This document shows positions 47,609-58,971 of a DNA stretch of 64,000 nt, one piece after another. Every line of letters starts with the position of its first letter. Position 1 is the first letter of the stretch. The translations under genes and the position numbers were made by a program. This stretch comes from Telmatactis stephensoni (taxonomy: Eukaryota > Cnidaria > Anthozoa > Actiniaria > Isophelliidae): assembly GCA_029948255.1 (NCBI GenBank), contig JALIZF010001725.1, positions 186,001 through 250,000 of the forward strand, in the 5' to 3' direction. The notes below the pieces were generated by a model. It was not told the DNA's origin. It did no database searches and saw nothing but the letters and a program-made list of their open reading frames with translations.

Positions 47609-48318
47609 TTACGAACACCCATAAGGCTTGTCTACCTTCCACCAACTTGTTCTGTACAAATATTTCGTAATTTCATTTCCACCATGAGGAATTGGCATGT
47701 CACGAGAACCGAATCTTCTCAGAGGTAATGGAGACCTGACCAAGCGAGTGGGGAAAGAATGATAACGATTATAATTTATACAGAACAGCCAACTCTCCCA
47801 ACCAGTCCTTTTCATTGTGCCATAGTTGTCATAAAAAGTAAAGATATCAACTGACATTTCCATTTTCGTTCGGTTGCAATGAAGAATACCTCCACTTTCA
47901 GCCAAATGATCCTCACATTGGATGTCATCAGATTTCAAACGTTTTAACAACTCCTTTTGGTTGATCAACAACTGTTCACCACGAATTCCTATATCAACAT
48001 CATAATCCCAAGGCAGTGGACCCTCCACTCGAAGAGCGCCAAGAATTGAACCGTACATTAACCAGTGGTCAATTTGTAGTTGCTTTAGGATGTCGTGGAT
48101 CTGGTATGTCATATTTAATAACTTTTCTGTCTCCAAAGTCGTGTGGTTGCACTTGAATCTAAAATCACTGCGAGAATAATAACGATGTGGAATCCAGCTT
48201 AATGTTACATAAATAGACAGGATTCCAACCAGTAGCATTAACTTGACCAAGAAAGTTCTCCTGGAAGAAATACGGCTAGCCTCCATATTCCTTTCAGTTG
48301 CAGTAGAGTTCCGCGGTT
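47609..48318 (-). CDS. LicD/fukutin-family type II membrane protein, main exon
   Basis: LicD-family proteins transfer phosphorylated groups (phosphocholine, ribitol phosphate) to glycans; fukutin and FKRP are animal relatives acting in the Golgi. From the ATG at 48286 the exon encodes 225 residues: a short basic N-terminus, a membrane segment (about residues 14-32), then the signature WLMYGSILGALR and PLPWDYDVDIGI, whose Asp residues form the metal site, followed by VDIFTFYDNYG. This implies a luminal catalytic domain and Golgi location by family. The exon starts after a fine acceptor (CTTTCCCCCTCAG) at 48319, and the frame stays open up to it in phase 1, so an upstream exon exists. A phase-1 exon at 55083-55191 fits (separate entry). 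At 225-272 residues it is shorter than fukutin, near the size of compact invertebrate LicD proteins. Confidence 0.85.
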
Positions 48319-48537
48319 CTGAGGGGGAAAGGGAGAAGAAGAGATGTTAGGTGAATCCATAAAAGCAAGAGAGCATAAGTTTATTGATGCTCTCTTCTGA
48401 GAGTTGATATAAAAAAAAATTTCGTTGTTATTTATATCTATATAGACATACAAAATTTAGCCAAAATGTATATTAGTAAAGAAAATTATATATTAAAATC
48501 ATTCAAAAAAAAAATAACAATATATATACTGTTCCGG

Positions 48538-48978
48538 ATTTAGCCGTTAAACAATGGCTAAATTTGGTCCCTTAAATAAGGTAGCTTCCCATTTAGCCGT
48601 TAAACAATGGCTAAACTCGGTCCCTTCAATAAGGTAGATTCCCATTTAGCCGTTAAACAACGGCTAAACTTGGTCCCTAAAATAAGGTAGCTTTCCATTT
48701 AGCCATTAAACAACGGCTAAATTTGGTCCCTTAAATAAGGTAACTTCCCATTTAGCCGTTAAACAACGGCTAAACTTGGTCCCTAAAATAAGGTAACTTC
48801 CCATTTAGCCATTAAACAACGGCTAAATTTGGTCCCTTAAATAAGGTAACTTCCCATTTAGCCGTTAAACAACGGCTATTAAAACTTGGTCCCTAAAATA
48901 AGGTAGCTTTCCATTTAGCCATTAAACAACGGCTAAACTTGGTCCCTAAAATTAGATAACTTCCCATTTAGCCGTTAA
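48538..48978. repeat. Left array of 53-bp repeats, eight copies
   Basis: Units begin ATTTAGCC at 48538, 48591, 48644, 48697, 48750, 48803, 48856 and 48913 (the seventh is 57 bp) and a ninth is cut at the TTAA at 48975. Each unit contains its own small palindrome TTTAGCCGTT/AACGGCTAAA. From the third unit two variants alternate (GCCGTT/AAACTTGG and GCCATT/AAATTTGG), so there is a 106-bp higher-order period. Confidence 0.95.
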
Positions 48979-50580
48979 GGTGGCTGGACCCTATTTCGCC
49001 AGTGCGCGGGTAGTCGAATTGAAGCGGCTATTAATTGCGTTACAGAATTAAGTTGACCAAACTTTTTACGCACACCTACTACAAATGGACCAAATTTTAT
49101 AATGATGCTAGTTTGGTTGAAATCGGAGCTTTTTTAACATCGAAATTGTTATACACTTGATTTGAAATTTTGCCAATTTTCTCAAAATCCTGACCTCGAC
49201 GAGCAAAACGATTTATGAGACTTTGTAAATCAAACGGAGCAATTATTTAACTTTGAAGAAATTTAAAACCGCGGGTGCTCTACTAAATTAATTTTATAAC
49301 AATAATTTTCCAAAGAAAAGTTGTAATATTTTTGGTTCTAAATAATACCAAGGCATGGTTCTTTATTTTGTGAATATGTCATCGTATTTGCTATTTTTGA
49401 TTGCCGTTGAGACGACTGTACGTAAAGCACTAAATTGCTGCGTTTATCTCGGAATTTCGACGTCCACGTTAATAATACTGGTTCTTGAAAACTAGTAGAT
49501 GAATTTTTTTTTATTTCTCGATATTGAATATTCAATCCTTTACCAGTAAGGTGTGTAAATTACAAAGGCATTGAAGTTTTTTAAGACCATTAAATAATTT
49601 TTTAAACATTGCCATATGTGCATCTCTATTCTCCGAGTTGTTGCCGGTGTTTGATTATGCATGCCTGCATGCGTGTCGCTTTGGCACCTCGTGCAAAAAA
49701 TGCAAATACATGGAAGTCTTCCAAGTTACCTGGACTGGTGAACTACTTTTCTTCGCCTTTTTAGCCTTTAATGTGTTTTCCTGCAATATTTCACTTCTCC
49801 GTTTTCTTTTTGTACAAGGAAATACCATAGTTCTAGAAACTGTAGTAAGGAACTGCTACGTACAGCGTTACTCTGGATATCACTGGCGTGACTTTCCATG
49901 TATATTTGCATTTTTTGCACGAGGCGCCAAAGCGACACGCATGCAGGCATGCATAATCAAACACCGGCAACAACTCGGAGAATAGAGATGCACATATGGC
50001 AATGTTTAAAAAATTATTTAATGGTCTTAAAAAACTTCAATGCCTTTGTAATTTACACACCTTACTGGTAAAGGATTGAATATTCAATATCGAGAAATAA
50101 AAAAAAATTCATCTACTAGTTTTCAAGAACCAGTATTATTAACGTGGATGTCGAAATTCCGAGTTAAACGCGGCAATTTAGTGCTTTACGTACAGTCGTC
50201 TCAACGGCAATCAAAAACTGCAAATACGATGACATATTCACAAAATAAAGAACCATGCCTTGGTATTATTTGGAACCAAAAATATTGCTAGTTTTCTTTG
50301 GGAAATTATGGTTATAAAATTACTTTAGTAAAGCACCTACGGATTTAAATTTCTTCAAAGTTAAATAATTGCTCCGTTTTTACTCAAAATCGGCTTAATA
50401 GAATTTCTTGAAACGCTCTCACATTATAGACAAACATTTGATTTACAAAGTCTCATAAATCGTTTTGCTCGTCGAGGTCAGGATTTTGAGAAAATTGGCA
50501 AAATTTCAAATCAAGTGTATAACAATTTCGATGTTAAAAAAGCTCCGATTTCAACCAAACTAGCATCATTATAAAATTTG
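48979..50580. mobile_element. Giant palindromic element, copy 1 (truncated right end)
   Basis: Arms of about 0.7 kb mirror around a unique centre near 49713-49900. The left end starts GGTGGCTGGACCC next to TTAA. The left arm lacks about 62 bp present in copy 2 (after AAATCAAA near 49236) and the right arm ends at ATAAAATTTG, about 115 bp short. Open frames inside are mirror images and not credible proteins. Confidence 0.9.
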
Positions 50581-50582
50581 AA

Positions 50583-52356
50583 GGTGGCTGGACCCTATTT
50601 CGCCAGTGCGCGGGTAGTCGAATTGAAGCGGCTATTAATTGCGTTACAGAATTAAGTTGACCAAACTTTTTACGCACACCTACTACAAATGGACCAAATT
50701 TTATAATGATGCTAGTTTGGTTGAAATCGGAGCTTTTTTAACATCGAAATTGTTATACACTTGATTTGAAATTTTGCCAATTTTCTCAAAATCCAGACCT
50801 CGACGAGCAAAACGATTTATGAGACTTTGTAAATCAAATGTTTGTCTATAATGTGAGAGCGTTTCAAGAAATTCTATTAAGCCGATTTTGAGTAAAAACG
50901 GAGCAATTATTTTACTTTGAAGAAATTTAAATCCGTGGGTGCTTTACTAAAGTAATTTTATAACCATAATTTCCCAAAGAAAACTAGCAATATTTTTGGT
51001 TCCAAATAATACCAAGGCATGGTTCTTTATTTTGTGAATATGTCATCGTATTTGCAGTTTTTGATTGCCGTTGAGACGACTGTACGTAAAGCACTAAATT
51101 GCCGCGTTTAACTCGGAATTTCGACATCCACGTTAATAATACTGTTTCTTGAAAACTAGTAGATGAATTTTTTTTTATTTCTCGATATTGAATATTCAAT
51201 CCTTTACCAGTAAGGTGTGTAAATTACAAAGGCATTGAAGTTTTTTAAGACCATTAAATAATTTTTTAAACATTGCCATATGTGCATCTCTATTCTCCGA
51301 GTTGTTGCCGGTGTTTGATTATGCATGCCTGCATGCGTGTCGCTTTGGCGCCTCGTGCAAAAAATGCAAATATACATGGAAAGTCACGCCAGTGATATCC
51401 AGAGTAACGCTGTACGTAGCAGTTCCTTACTACAGTTTCTAGAACTATGGTATTTCCTTGTACAAAAAGAAAACGGAGAAGTGAAATATTGCAGGAAAAC
51501 ACATTAAAGGCTAAAAAGGCGAAGAAAAGTAGTTCACCAGTCCAGGTAACTTGGAAGACTTCCATGTATTTGCATTTTTTGCACGAGGTGCCAAAGCGAC
51601 ACGCATGCAGGCATGCATAATCAAACACCGGCAACAACTCGGAGAATAGAGATGCACATATGGCAATGTTTAAAAAATTATTTAATGGTCTTAAAAAACT
51701 TCAATGCCTTTGTAATTTACACACCTTACTGGTAAAGGATTGAATATTCAATATCGAGAAATAAAAAAAAATTCATCTACTAGTTTTCAAGAAACAGTAT
51801 TATTAACGTGGATGTCGAAATTCCGAGATAAACGCAGCAATTTAGTGCTTTACGTACAGTCGTCTCAACGGCAATCAAAAATAGCAAATACGATGACATA
51901 TTCACAAAATAAAGAACCATGCCTTGGTATTATTTAGAACCAAAAATATTGCAACTTTTCTTTGGAAAATTATTGTTATAAAATTAATTTAGTAGAGCAC
52001 CCGCGGTTTTAAATTTCTTCAAAGTAAAATAATTGCTCCGTTTTTACTCAAAATCGGCTTAATAGAATTTCTTGAAACGCTCTCACATTATAGACAAACA
52101 TTTGATTTACAAAGTCTCATAAATCGTTTTGCTCGTCGAGGTCTGGATTTTGAGAAAATTGGCAAAATTTCAAATCAAGTGTATAACAATTTCGATGTTA
52201 AAAAAGCTCCGATTTCAACCAAACTAGCATCATTATAAAATTTGGTCCATTTGTAGTAGGTGTGCGTAAAAAGTTTGGTCAACTTAATTCTGTAACGCAA
52301 TTAATAGCCGCTTCAATTCGACTACCCGCGCACTGGCGAAATAGGGTCCAGCCACC
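50583..52356. mobile_element. Giant palindromic element, copy 2 (complete, 1774 bp, TTAA target)
   Basis: Same ends as copy 1: GGTGGCTGGACCC at the left and its complement at 52356, followed by TTAA. TTAA at 48975-48978 and 52357-52360 bracket the two copies, as in piggyBac- or Kolobok-type insertions. The unique centre is inverted relative to copy 1. No transposase seen. Confidence 0.9.
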
Positions 52357-52580
52357 TTAACGGCTAAATGGAAAGCTACCTTATTTTAGGGACCAAGTTT
52401 AGCCGTTGTTTAACGGCTAAATGGAAAGCTACTCTATTAGTGGGACCAAGTTTAGCCGTTGTTTAACGGCTAAATGGAAAGCTACCTTATTAGTGGGACC
52501 AAGTTTAGCCATTGTTTAACGGCTAAATGGGAAGTTACCATATTTGTGGGACCAAATTTAGCCATTATTTAACGGCTAAA
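52357..52580. repeat. Right array of 53-bp repeats, inverted relative to the left array
   Basis: About four units of the same 53-bp repeat in opposite orientation, ending near TAACGGCTAAATACG. Together with the left array they form the terminal inverted repeats of a foldback-type element. Confidence 0.93.
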
Positions 52581-52735
52581 TACGTATTAGTATATATAAT
52601 AAAGCCTATAGATTATTCTAATGGCTAAATTTTGAATGGCTATATAGATATAATTTATTACAAAATTCGCAATTATCAAAACTCCGCTCTCTTCTGATAA
52701 AAGTCATTGACCCGTTCTGACCACAGACGATAGGA

Positions 52736-52881
52736 TTCTTGGGTTGCATGTGACGTCACGGCAGCCATCTTGGATGAACTTCAACAAAAGATTTCTCATT
52801 AGCGTTTATTGTTTGTTCATCCAACATGGCTACCGCTTCATTGTCTTTGGATTCCCGAAGGTATGGATGCAACCCAGCAAT
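52736..52881 (+). mobile_element. TTGGGTTGCATGTGAC-type repeat, copy 2
   Basis: Same orientation and length as the copy at 4409; contains TGACGTCA where copy 1 has TGACATCA. Located just outside the right array of the foldback complex. Confidence 0.82.
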
Positions 52882-53100
52882 ATTAATCATCTGAGCTCTT
52901 TTGAAAATTTATTCGTATTAATTAAAAAGACGGTATTCATAAATTACCTGTACTTCTGCCTTTTTGTATTCCTCTCAACGTTTTTAGAATGCCAAGCATC
53001 CTGTTAGAAGGCTCGTAGCTTTCTTTAAAACTCTGTTGCCTGAGAAACCCGTAGGGTCAACTGTGGCCGACGGTAATATGGGATAAAAAGTTCGTGACAC

Positions 53101-53198
53101 TAGCCTGCGTAGCGGCGCGAGGAGAGAGGGGGAGGGGAAGGGGAGGGGAAGGAAAGGGGAGGGGGAGGGAGGCCTCCCTCGCGCCGCTACGCAGGCTA
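53101..53198. mobile_element. Hairpin with G-rich loop
   Basis: Arms TAGCCTGCGTAGCGGCGCGA and its complement enclose a 50-bp GGGGAGGGG-rich loop on the plus strand. Confidence 0.8.
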
Positions 53199-53376
53199 AC
53201 ATACCATTCGGAATCCGGACCGGAACTGGATTCCGGAACCGGAAATGTATACAAAACAAATACGTGAAAATTAGTTTTCTCGCGACTAATAACATAATAG
53301 AATTATAACAAATGAAAGTTTATTTGTTTTAAGTTATTTTAAGGTCAAAGAATTACAAGTTTTCCGTTTAATCACA

Positions 53377-53496
53377 GGGTATACCTAGCCTCCTCCGCAG
53401 GCAACTGTTCGCTTTTTCGCTGGGCCTCCTGTGTTAAAGACACGTAGTGGCACAGGAAGCCCAAAAGGTTGCCTGCGGAGGAGGCTAGGGTATACC
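53377..53496. mobile_element. 120-bp hairpin MITE
   Basis: Ends GGTATACCTAGCCTCCTCCG and its complement, then GCAGGCAAC/GTTGCCTGC; inner CTGGGCCTCCTGTG pairs with CACAGGAAGCCCA. Confidence 0.85.
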
Positions 53497-54469
53497 ATCG
53501 TACGTTTCTTTAGAAAAAAAAGTTATCAAAATCACTACGATCATTTGCTAGTTTTGGTATGCTCTTTTTAAATTATATTTTAATGTTGTGTTTGTACTCT
53601 ACCTAGGGCCCATTATCTGGATAAAACAAGTTTAACTACGTTTTCATTTTCATTTTTGCCAAGCTTTCGGACAAGATTGTCCATCTTCAGTGCAATGATG
53701 GACCGGAATTAAATTACTTCAGTGAGCAGAGTTAACGGTAGATGCTCATGAAAATCTAGTAAAGCAACGTTGTCATCTCAACCTCAATCACCGTTGTAAA
53801 GAAGAAAAACTCCTTTCTGAGTCATTGTTGGTAAGCCGAACCACTTGTTAAGAGTTTTGAAGGATATAAATTAGCTAGACGCTTTACAATTCATTTATTT
53901 TCATTTTTAGTCAGATTCCACATCAATAGTGAGTACAACAGTTCTTGATTTCAGTGTCATTATTTACTAAACCTAACCCTAAGAGCGACTAACATAGTCG
54001 CTCTTAGGATTAGGTAGGTAAGGATCAAGCATAGTAGAGCTATTTTATGTAGTCTCACATGAAGTTCACTGCTGTCGCAAGGCAGTACTGGGTAATTAAT
54101 TATACACAGGAATCCCACGTTTCTGTCAAATGGAAATAAAAGAAATACCATTTCGTTCTTGCAACTAAAAACAAGTGTGCAAAAGAAGGCTTTAAATAGG
54201 GTTATACAATGAAGACTACCATAAGCCATTATCCGTGTGTTCTTTAGCCAGTCATATAGAAGTGCCTTCCGAGTCATTATCGAAAGGAATTTGCTAGGTA
54301 TACTAGTATACCGTGGAGAATGAACTATTCTGATTTGTTTATAGAGGCTTTGCACTATCACGTGATGGCAGCCATGACAGGAGGCAAGAACAATAGAGTC
54401 TGGACTAATGTGGTTTACATAATTGTATTAATTTATCAACAATTAATCTAGTAGGTAGGTTCTCCCTAG

Positions 54470-54569
54470 CCATGTTGGATGAACAATTAAAACAAGGAAC
54501 GCTAATGAGAAATCTTTTGTTGAAGGTCATCCAAGATGGCTGCCGTGACGTCACATGCAACCCAAGAAT
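54470..54569 (-). mobile_element. TTGGGTTGCATGTGAC-type repeat, copy 3 (reverse, partial)
   Basis: Reverse-strand copy lacking the distal end; keeps TGACGTCACATGCAACCCAA at its plus-strand right side. Confidence 0.8.
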
Positions 54570-54644
54570 CGATAAAGCCGAGTTCTACTGTCAGTAACAA
54601 GACTAAAGCATGCTAAAGGATCATGAGCCAATCTCGTATCCATG

Positions 54645-54845
54645 AAGACCTTGCGTTCTCCAATCTCGTACTCACAGCCTGCGTTACTCTTAGTCAGCGT
54701 TGCTCGGTCCCGCTGACCAAGAGTAGCGCAGGCTCTGGGAGAGCCCGGAACAAATTCAGCTTCAGCTAGTGGCCAGAGCGGCGACTCGAACTCGGGATCA
54801 CCGGATTGCGTGACCGACACTCTGACCACTCGACCATGCTGCCTC
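54645..54845 (-). mobile_element. tRNA-derived SINE
   Basis: On the minus strand the head (54845-54771) reads GGCAGCATGGTCGAGTGGTC with an A box TGGTCGAGTGG and, about 35 bases on, a B box GAGTTCGAGTC, the spacing of a pol III promoter. The body carries a strong hairpin (54678-54733, arms GCGTTACTCTTAGTCAGCG). The head cannot fold into a complete functional tRNA that I can draw, and it is fused to an unrelated body, so it is a SINE and not a tRNA gene. An A-rich/T-rich tract follows on the plus side at 54850-54905. Confidence 0.75.
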
Positions 54846-55082
54846 TCAAAAAACAGAAAAAAAAAAAGAAAAAGAAAAAGAAAAAAAGAAAAGAAAAGAA
54901 AAAAGTGAAATGTGTACTGGGACAACAGAAGTGGTGTATTGCCATTCATTTTCATATTGAAGCGTTTCTTTCCAAACTCGTTCTGAGCAGCTAGCATACT
55001 AGTGATCTCCACTCGACGTATTGATTGCGAGGGCGGTTTATTTCAAACAAAATCCATAAACTCGATTGGTATTTTTTCTTAC

Positions 55083-55191
55083 CTTCAATGGCAAGTTGAA
55101 GCCAGACACTTTCGATTTCAGTTGGATTTTTTTCATTAACATAATTTGCATGTATTTCTTTTTTCTGATTACTGAGTGTGAAAGTGTCCAT
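55083..55191 (-). CDS. Candidate first coding exon of the LicD-family gene
   Basis: Minus-strand ATG at 55191 opens a 36-codon frame (starting MDTFTLSNQKKEIHANY) that ends in GAAG before GTAAGA at phase 1. Joined to the acceptor at 48318 it gives a continuous 272-residue protein with a longer cytoplasmic tail. The 6.8-kb intron would contain the whole foldback complex. The match of phase and order is what supports it; the exon could equally be non-coding or belong to an unknown gene. Confidence 0.4.
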
Positions 55192-55724
55192 TTTTAGTCA
55201 TTTTTACATAATTAGTGGCTTCAAGTTCTATTTAAGATGACTCAAAAGTCTCAATAAATCTACTCTTAACTCTTATAAAAACAGAGATATCTTGCTGAAA
55301 ATGATTTTGTAGTTGCGATTAAAAGGTAAGAGCCGCGGGTGTCTTTTTGATAAATATAATACAAGATATTCTATTGTGGTGAATGAGTCTCCAGAAAGAA
55401 ATATTACATACCCTCTAAACTCAAAGGATTTTACTTTGTTTCAAGTTTAGGACCATTGACAAACTAAGCACAATTCGCCATCGTACATCAACTCCAATAA
55501 ACCCCGATCTTGCTGTATTCTATAGTTACTTCATATGTACCAAACAAACATTAGATCTTTTAAGAGCAAAAAATTAACGATCGAGTAACATTCTTTCAAG
55601 GAAAAGGAGTTGCTACAGCAACAGTTTATAAAACTAACCTAAGACAAGGAGGTTCCTTGTCACGATATGCTGGACCAACTCTGAAACAAAAACTGACATT
55701 GGCTAGTCTAGATTGTAGGCCACA

Positions 55725-55803
55725 ATGTTCGCCAAGAAACTGCCTCGGATTCGTAGTATTTTTGGTCGAAAGGCAAGTGAAGTCGGCGATAAAAAAGGCG
55801 AAG
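55725..55803 (+). CDS. SVOP: SVOP-like gene, alternative first exon 1A (26 codons)
   Basis: ATG at 55725 encodes a short basic N-terminus (MFAKKLPRIRSIFGRKASEV, then GDKKGE) and ends GAAG before GTAACT in phase 1, exactly what exon 2 at 61363 needs. No acceptor-like AG precedes the ATG closely, which fits a transcription-start exon. Least certain of the four because it is the most distant (5.6 kb intron). Confidence 0.5.
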
Positions 55804-56190
55804 GTAACTTTAATACAAGGTCATCAATTACATGTGAATCCTTGTTTTTAGATTAAAATAATTTTATAACTGCATATATTTAACTTAAGATTGTGGCAAA
55901 AATAAGGGAAAAAAAGATAACTAACTGTTTTTCATTTTTGGGCGGATGTGTGTGGCGAGAATGGAAAAATATCTCATGAAATCTTTAATACGACCCTCAC
56001 TGACCTATTAACTAATATATTGAATACGAAATGAAAGGCGAATAACTAGTACATCTCAAGTCTGCAAATTGTGCATGCTGGCCCTGTCTAGTGTTCTGGG
56101 GTACTTTTAAGAGTCTGATTTAGAAATCCAGTTTACTTTCTTGGATAATGCCACAAAACCTTGAGCTTTACGATGCATCTATCTATCCAG

Positions 56191-56221
56191 AGTTAATAGA
56201 GGGAACCCTCTATTAACTCTG
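56191..56221. repeat. Short perfect palindrome
   Basis: AGAGTTAATAGAGGG followed by its exact complement with almost no loop. Confidence 0.85.
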
Positions 56222-57898
56222 ATCTATCGCTGTATCGTCCAAAAAGGCGTTATTATTATGGATATAATAAATATTTCATCAATATTATACAGAAGTCTAT
56301 AGGACAGCGCAAGAGACGTCAAGCAAAAAGATAACAGTTTATTAACTGGCTACATTCAATATTCAAATCTTGTCAGTCCTGTGAGGGGCAATCCAAATAT
56401 ACATTACCATTTGAAGGGCTTCAGTGACTTTCATACGGGATGTCACAGCTAGTGACTGTAAAAAGTAAGCAACGTAGTCTTTCTTTGTAACTCAGCTTGA
56501 TCGTTCAACTTAAGAAGATAATGATATCGAAGCCATGTTCAAAATTAAGATACCATTGATTGATACAATACTAATACTTCAGATACTTGAATTGAATCAA
56601 ATTTGTGCTCAATTTCGTTCGTTTGGAAGTTAAGTCATTAACAAAACTGCATTCACTAGTGTTTTCAGACACACTGAACTAATATTTGTATGTCTTTTGG
56701 GGACGACAGTTTTTATGAATTACTTTTTGTATGAGAGAATCACTGGGCATCAAATTGGTTCAGTTCTCAATTAATTCCTCAATTTGCAAAATATAGCTAG
56801 ATTTCTTGAATTCAGAAGCGAAACATTGCACTGAGCCTTGTTTTTAAAACGTTTTCAGTCCTGAAATTAAGAAGCCTATATAAATAAACGAGCTTTAATA
56901 CATTCTAGTAATGAACAAAATACAGTTTAATTCGACTGCCAAATGCAGTAGCCAAGACTTAGCAACACGGCGCTGATCAAAAACCTCAAGAAATATATGT
57001 GACAAGATACACTGATAAATGTATATATACAAAACTATAATTGGATTTTGTTATTTTTGTAAAAACTAGTAGTGGTGGAATGGAAATTAATGATCTCCAA
57101 TTTTTGTTTTATGTTTGCTTTTTGTTGTGTTTAATTCATGAATGGAAAACCCGCCCTTGTCATTAAACGTGTAAAATCTACATATAATCAAGAATGGCAA
57201 TTGGAGCCGGATTTTTGCGCGACGAGGCGCCGTGTACTGATTTTTTGTTTCTTTCTTTTGTCGGACATTTAGTTGTTCATTGAAATGCTAGGGAAAACTA
57301 TTTAGCTATTTTACTACAGTTTAAATTGTTTATTTTTATTACGGAGTGTCAGTTAAGCACACGCCTTCTTCGGGTTTATCGCAAATACCTTGGGGATATA
57401 TACTGAGTTATATCGGAAACAGACCGACAATGTTTGCTTTTATATTATGTTGATATCACCAGCTTTAAATGGTTACTGGGTTTTTTTCCGTTTCGAGAAC
57501 AAAATGATACCCGTAGCGTTTGCACAAATTTTACAGGTATTTCTTATGCTATAAATAAACAAACACTTCAGAGAGAACGTCAATCGTGAAAAAAATTCCG
57601 AGATTTTCATTCAAGTGATTGCTCATTTTCTTTTCCTTTCGGACATTCTATAGGCTTAGAGATACTAGATAGTTTTAGCTATTCATTACGGTTGAAAATA
57701 TGTTTTTATTTATTTTATTTGAATGCAACGCATGACATTTCTGGAATGTACGAAGAGATTGTTGACAATTTTGTTACATCTTGAAGACTTATTCAAATAT
57801 GGCCGTCTGTAACTCGACAAGACCATCTACAATAATTGCAAATTAACGGCGCTAACTTTAAATCGATCCTGGAGTTATTGTTTGATTGAATTTTTACT

Positions 57899-58043
57899 AT
57901 GGCTTTAGAATGGTTTCTCGCCAAGACACCAAAGAAGAAATATGCAAAACTACCAGACGAAGAAGACGACAGGGAATTAAAAAACGTTGTGGAAGATGCT
58001 CTGAAAAGACGCGAAGTGAAGTTAGATGACAAAGAAAAGAAAG
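57899..58043 (+). CDS. SVOP: SVOP-like gene, alternative first exon 1B (48 codons)
   Basis: Encodes MALEWFLAKTPKKKYAKLPD followed by an acidic/basic mixed stretch and ends AAAG before GTAATT in phase 1. Cytosolic N-terminal tail of the transporter if spliced to 61363. Confidence 0.6.
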
Positions 58044-58853
58044 GTAATTTTTAGACCAATTTCTAAAAATAGAGTTTTTTAAATGATATTCGAGTCACGA
58101 GTAGTATTTTTCATTTTTCCTGTTTACCAAAGATGTAACCGGGATTCCTGTGTTGAGGACATCTGGATCTTTCATCCTCTTTTTTCGCTTTTGATTTTCA
58201 CTCCAAATCTATTTTCAATTTAAATGAATAAAACAGAGATTTTCCAAAGATAAAATTGAGACACTTTATGAAATATAGAGCATTTTGCACTTATCACGAT
58301 GGCCACTTTTGTCATCAATCAACCGAGCTGGCAAACAACATCACCACACACCACGCACCACTACCATAGTATTTTCCCGAAAACAGCTTGAAGACCACAA
58401 ACAAAGTGTTTAAAAACCAAAACACTCCAAAAAGTGAGCAAAAATCCCGAAGTTATTTTCAATTTGACCCGAATGGTTAGTCGAGTGAGATATAATTTAT
58501 TCATTTTTTCCGCCATATACTTCAATCCATCAATCAGTGGAAGAACTGACTGAATATTAAATGATCGACTGAATATTGCTCGTCAGATTTCGCTTCACAA
58601 GTTAATTCATACTGTCGAATATTGTGTATTTACCACGCTGAAACTTGTAACTTCTCTCACAACTGAGCGTGGTTGGAGATTAGAGCAAACAAAAGGAGCT
58701 ATTACGGACGTTTTACATCGACTGTAAGATGAGTGAAGCTTCAAATGAGCAGTCGATAAACATGACGCGCTGTAGCCACGCTGTGGCCTCAAGAAAACGT
58801 TGAAAAATCACTAACTAGAAAGTCAGAAGACTGTTTTTACTCTCTGTCTTGCC

Positions 58854-58971
58854 ATGACGATAATCGATAAAATCAAGCAAGCACTCAGCGAATTCTGCAA
58901 GTACTATGTGAAAGAGTTCGACGAGAATTTTGAGAGAAAACAATACGAAGTCATTCCGGCAGATAACGAAG
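58854..58971 (+). CDS. SVOP: SVOP-like gene, alternative first exon 1C (39 codons)
   Basis: Encodes MTIIDKIKQALSEFCKYYV, then an acidic end (PADNE), finishing GAAG before GTAGGT in phase 1. The pyrimidine-rich run before the ATG has no AG, so it is a first exon and not an internal one. Confidence 0.6.

Noticed and set aside
48538..48978. CRISPR-like regular array
   Set aside because: The 53-bp units are contiguous repeats without unique spacers, in an animal genome, and form foldback ends.
49638..49985. 115-codon frame repeated at 51290-51637
   Set aside because: It spans the centre of a palindrome, both ends encode mirrored sequence, and there is no homology; it is a by-product of the foldback.
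54771..54845. tRNA gene
   Set aside because: A and B boxes are present but the acceptor stem is not completed and a SINE body follows.
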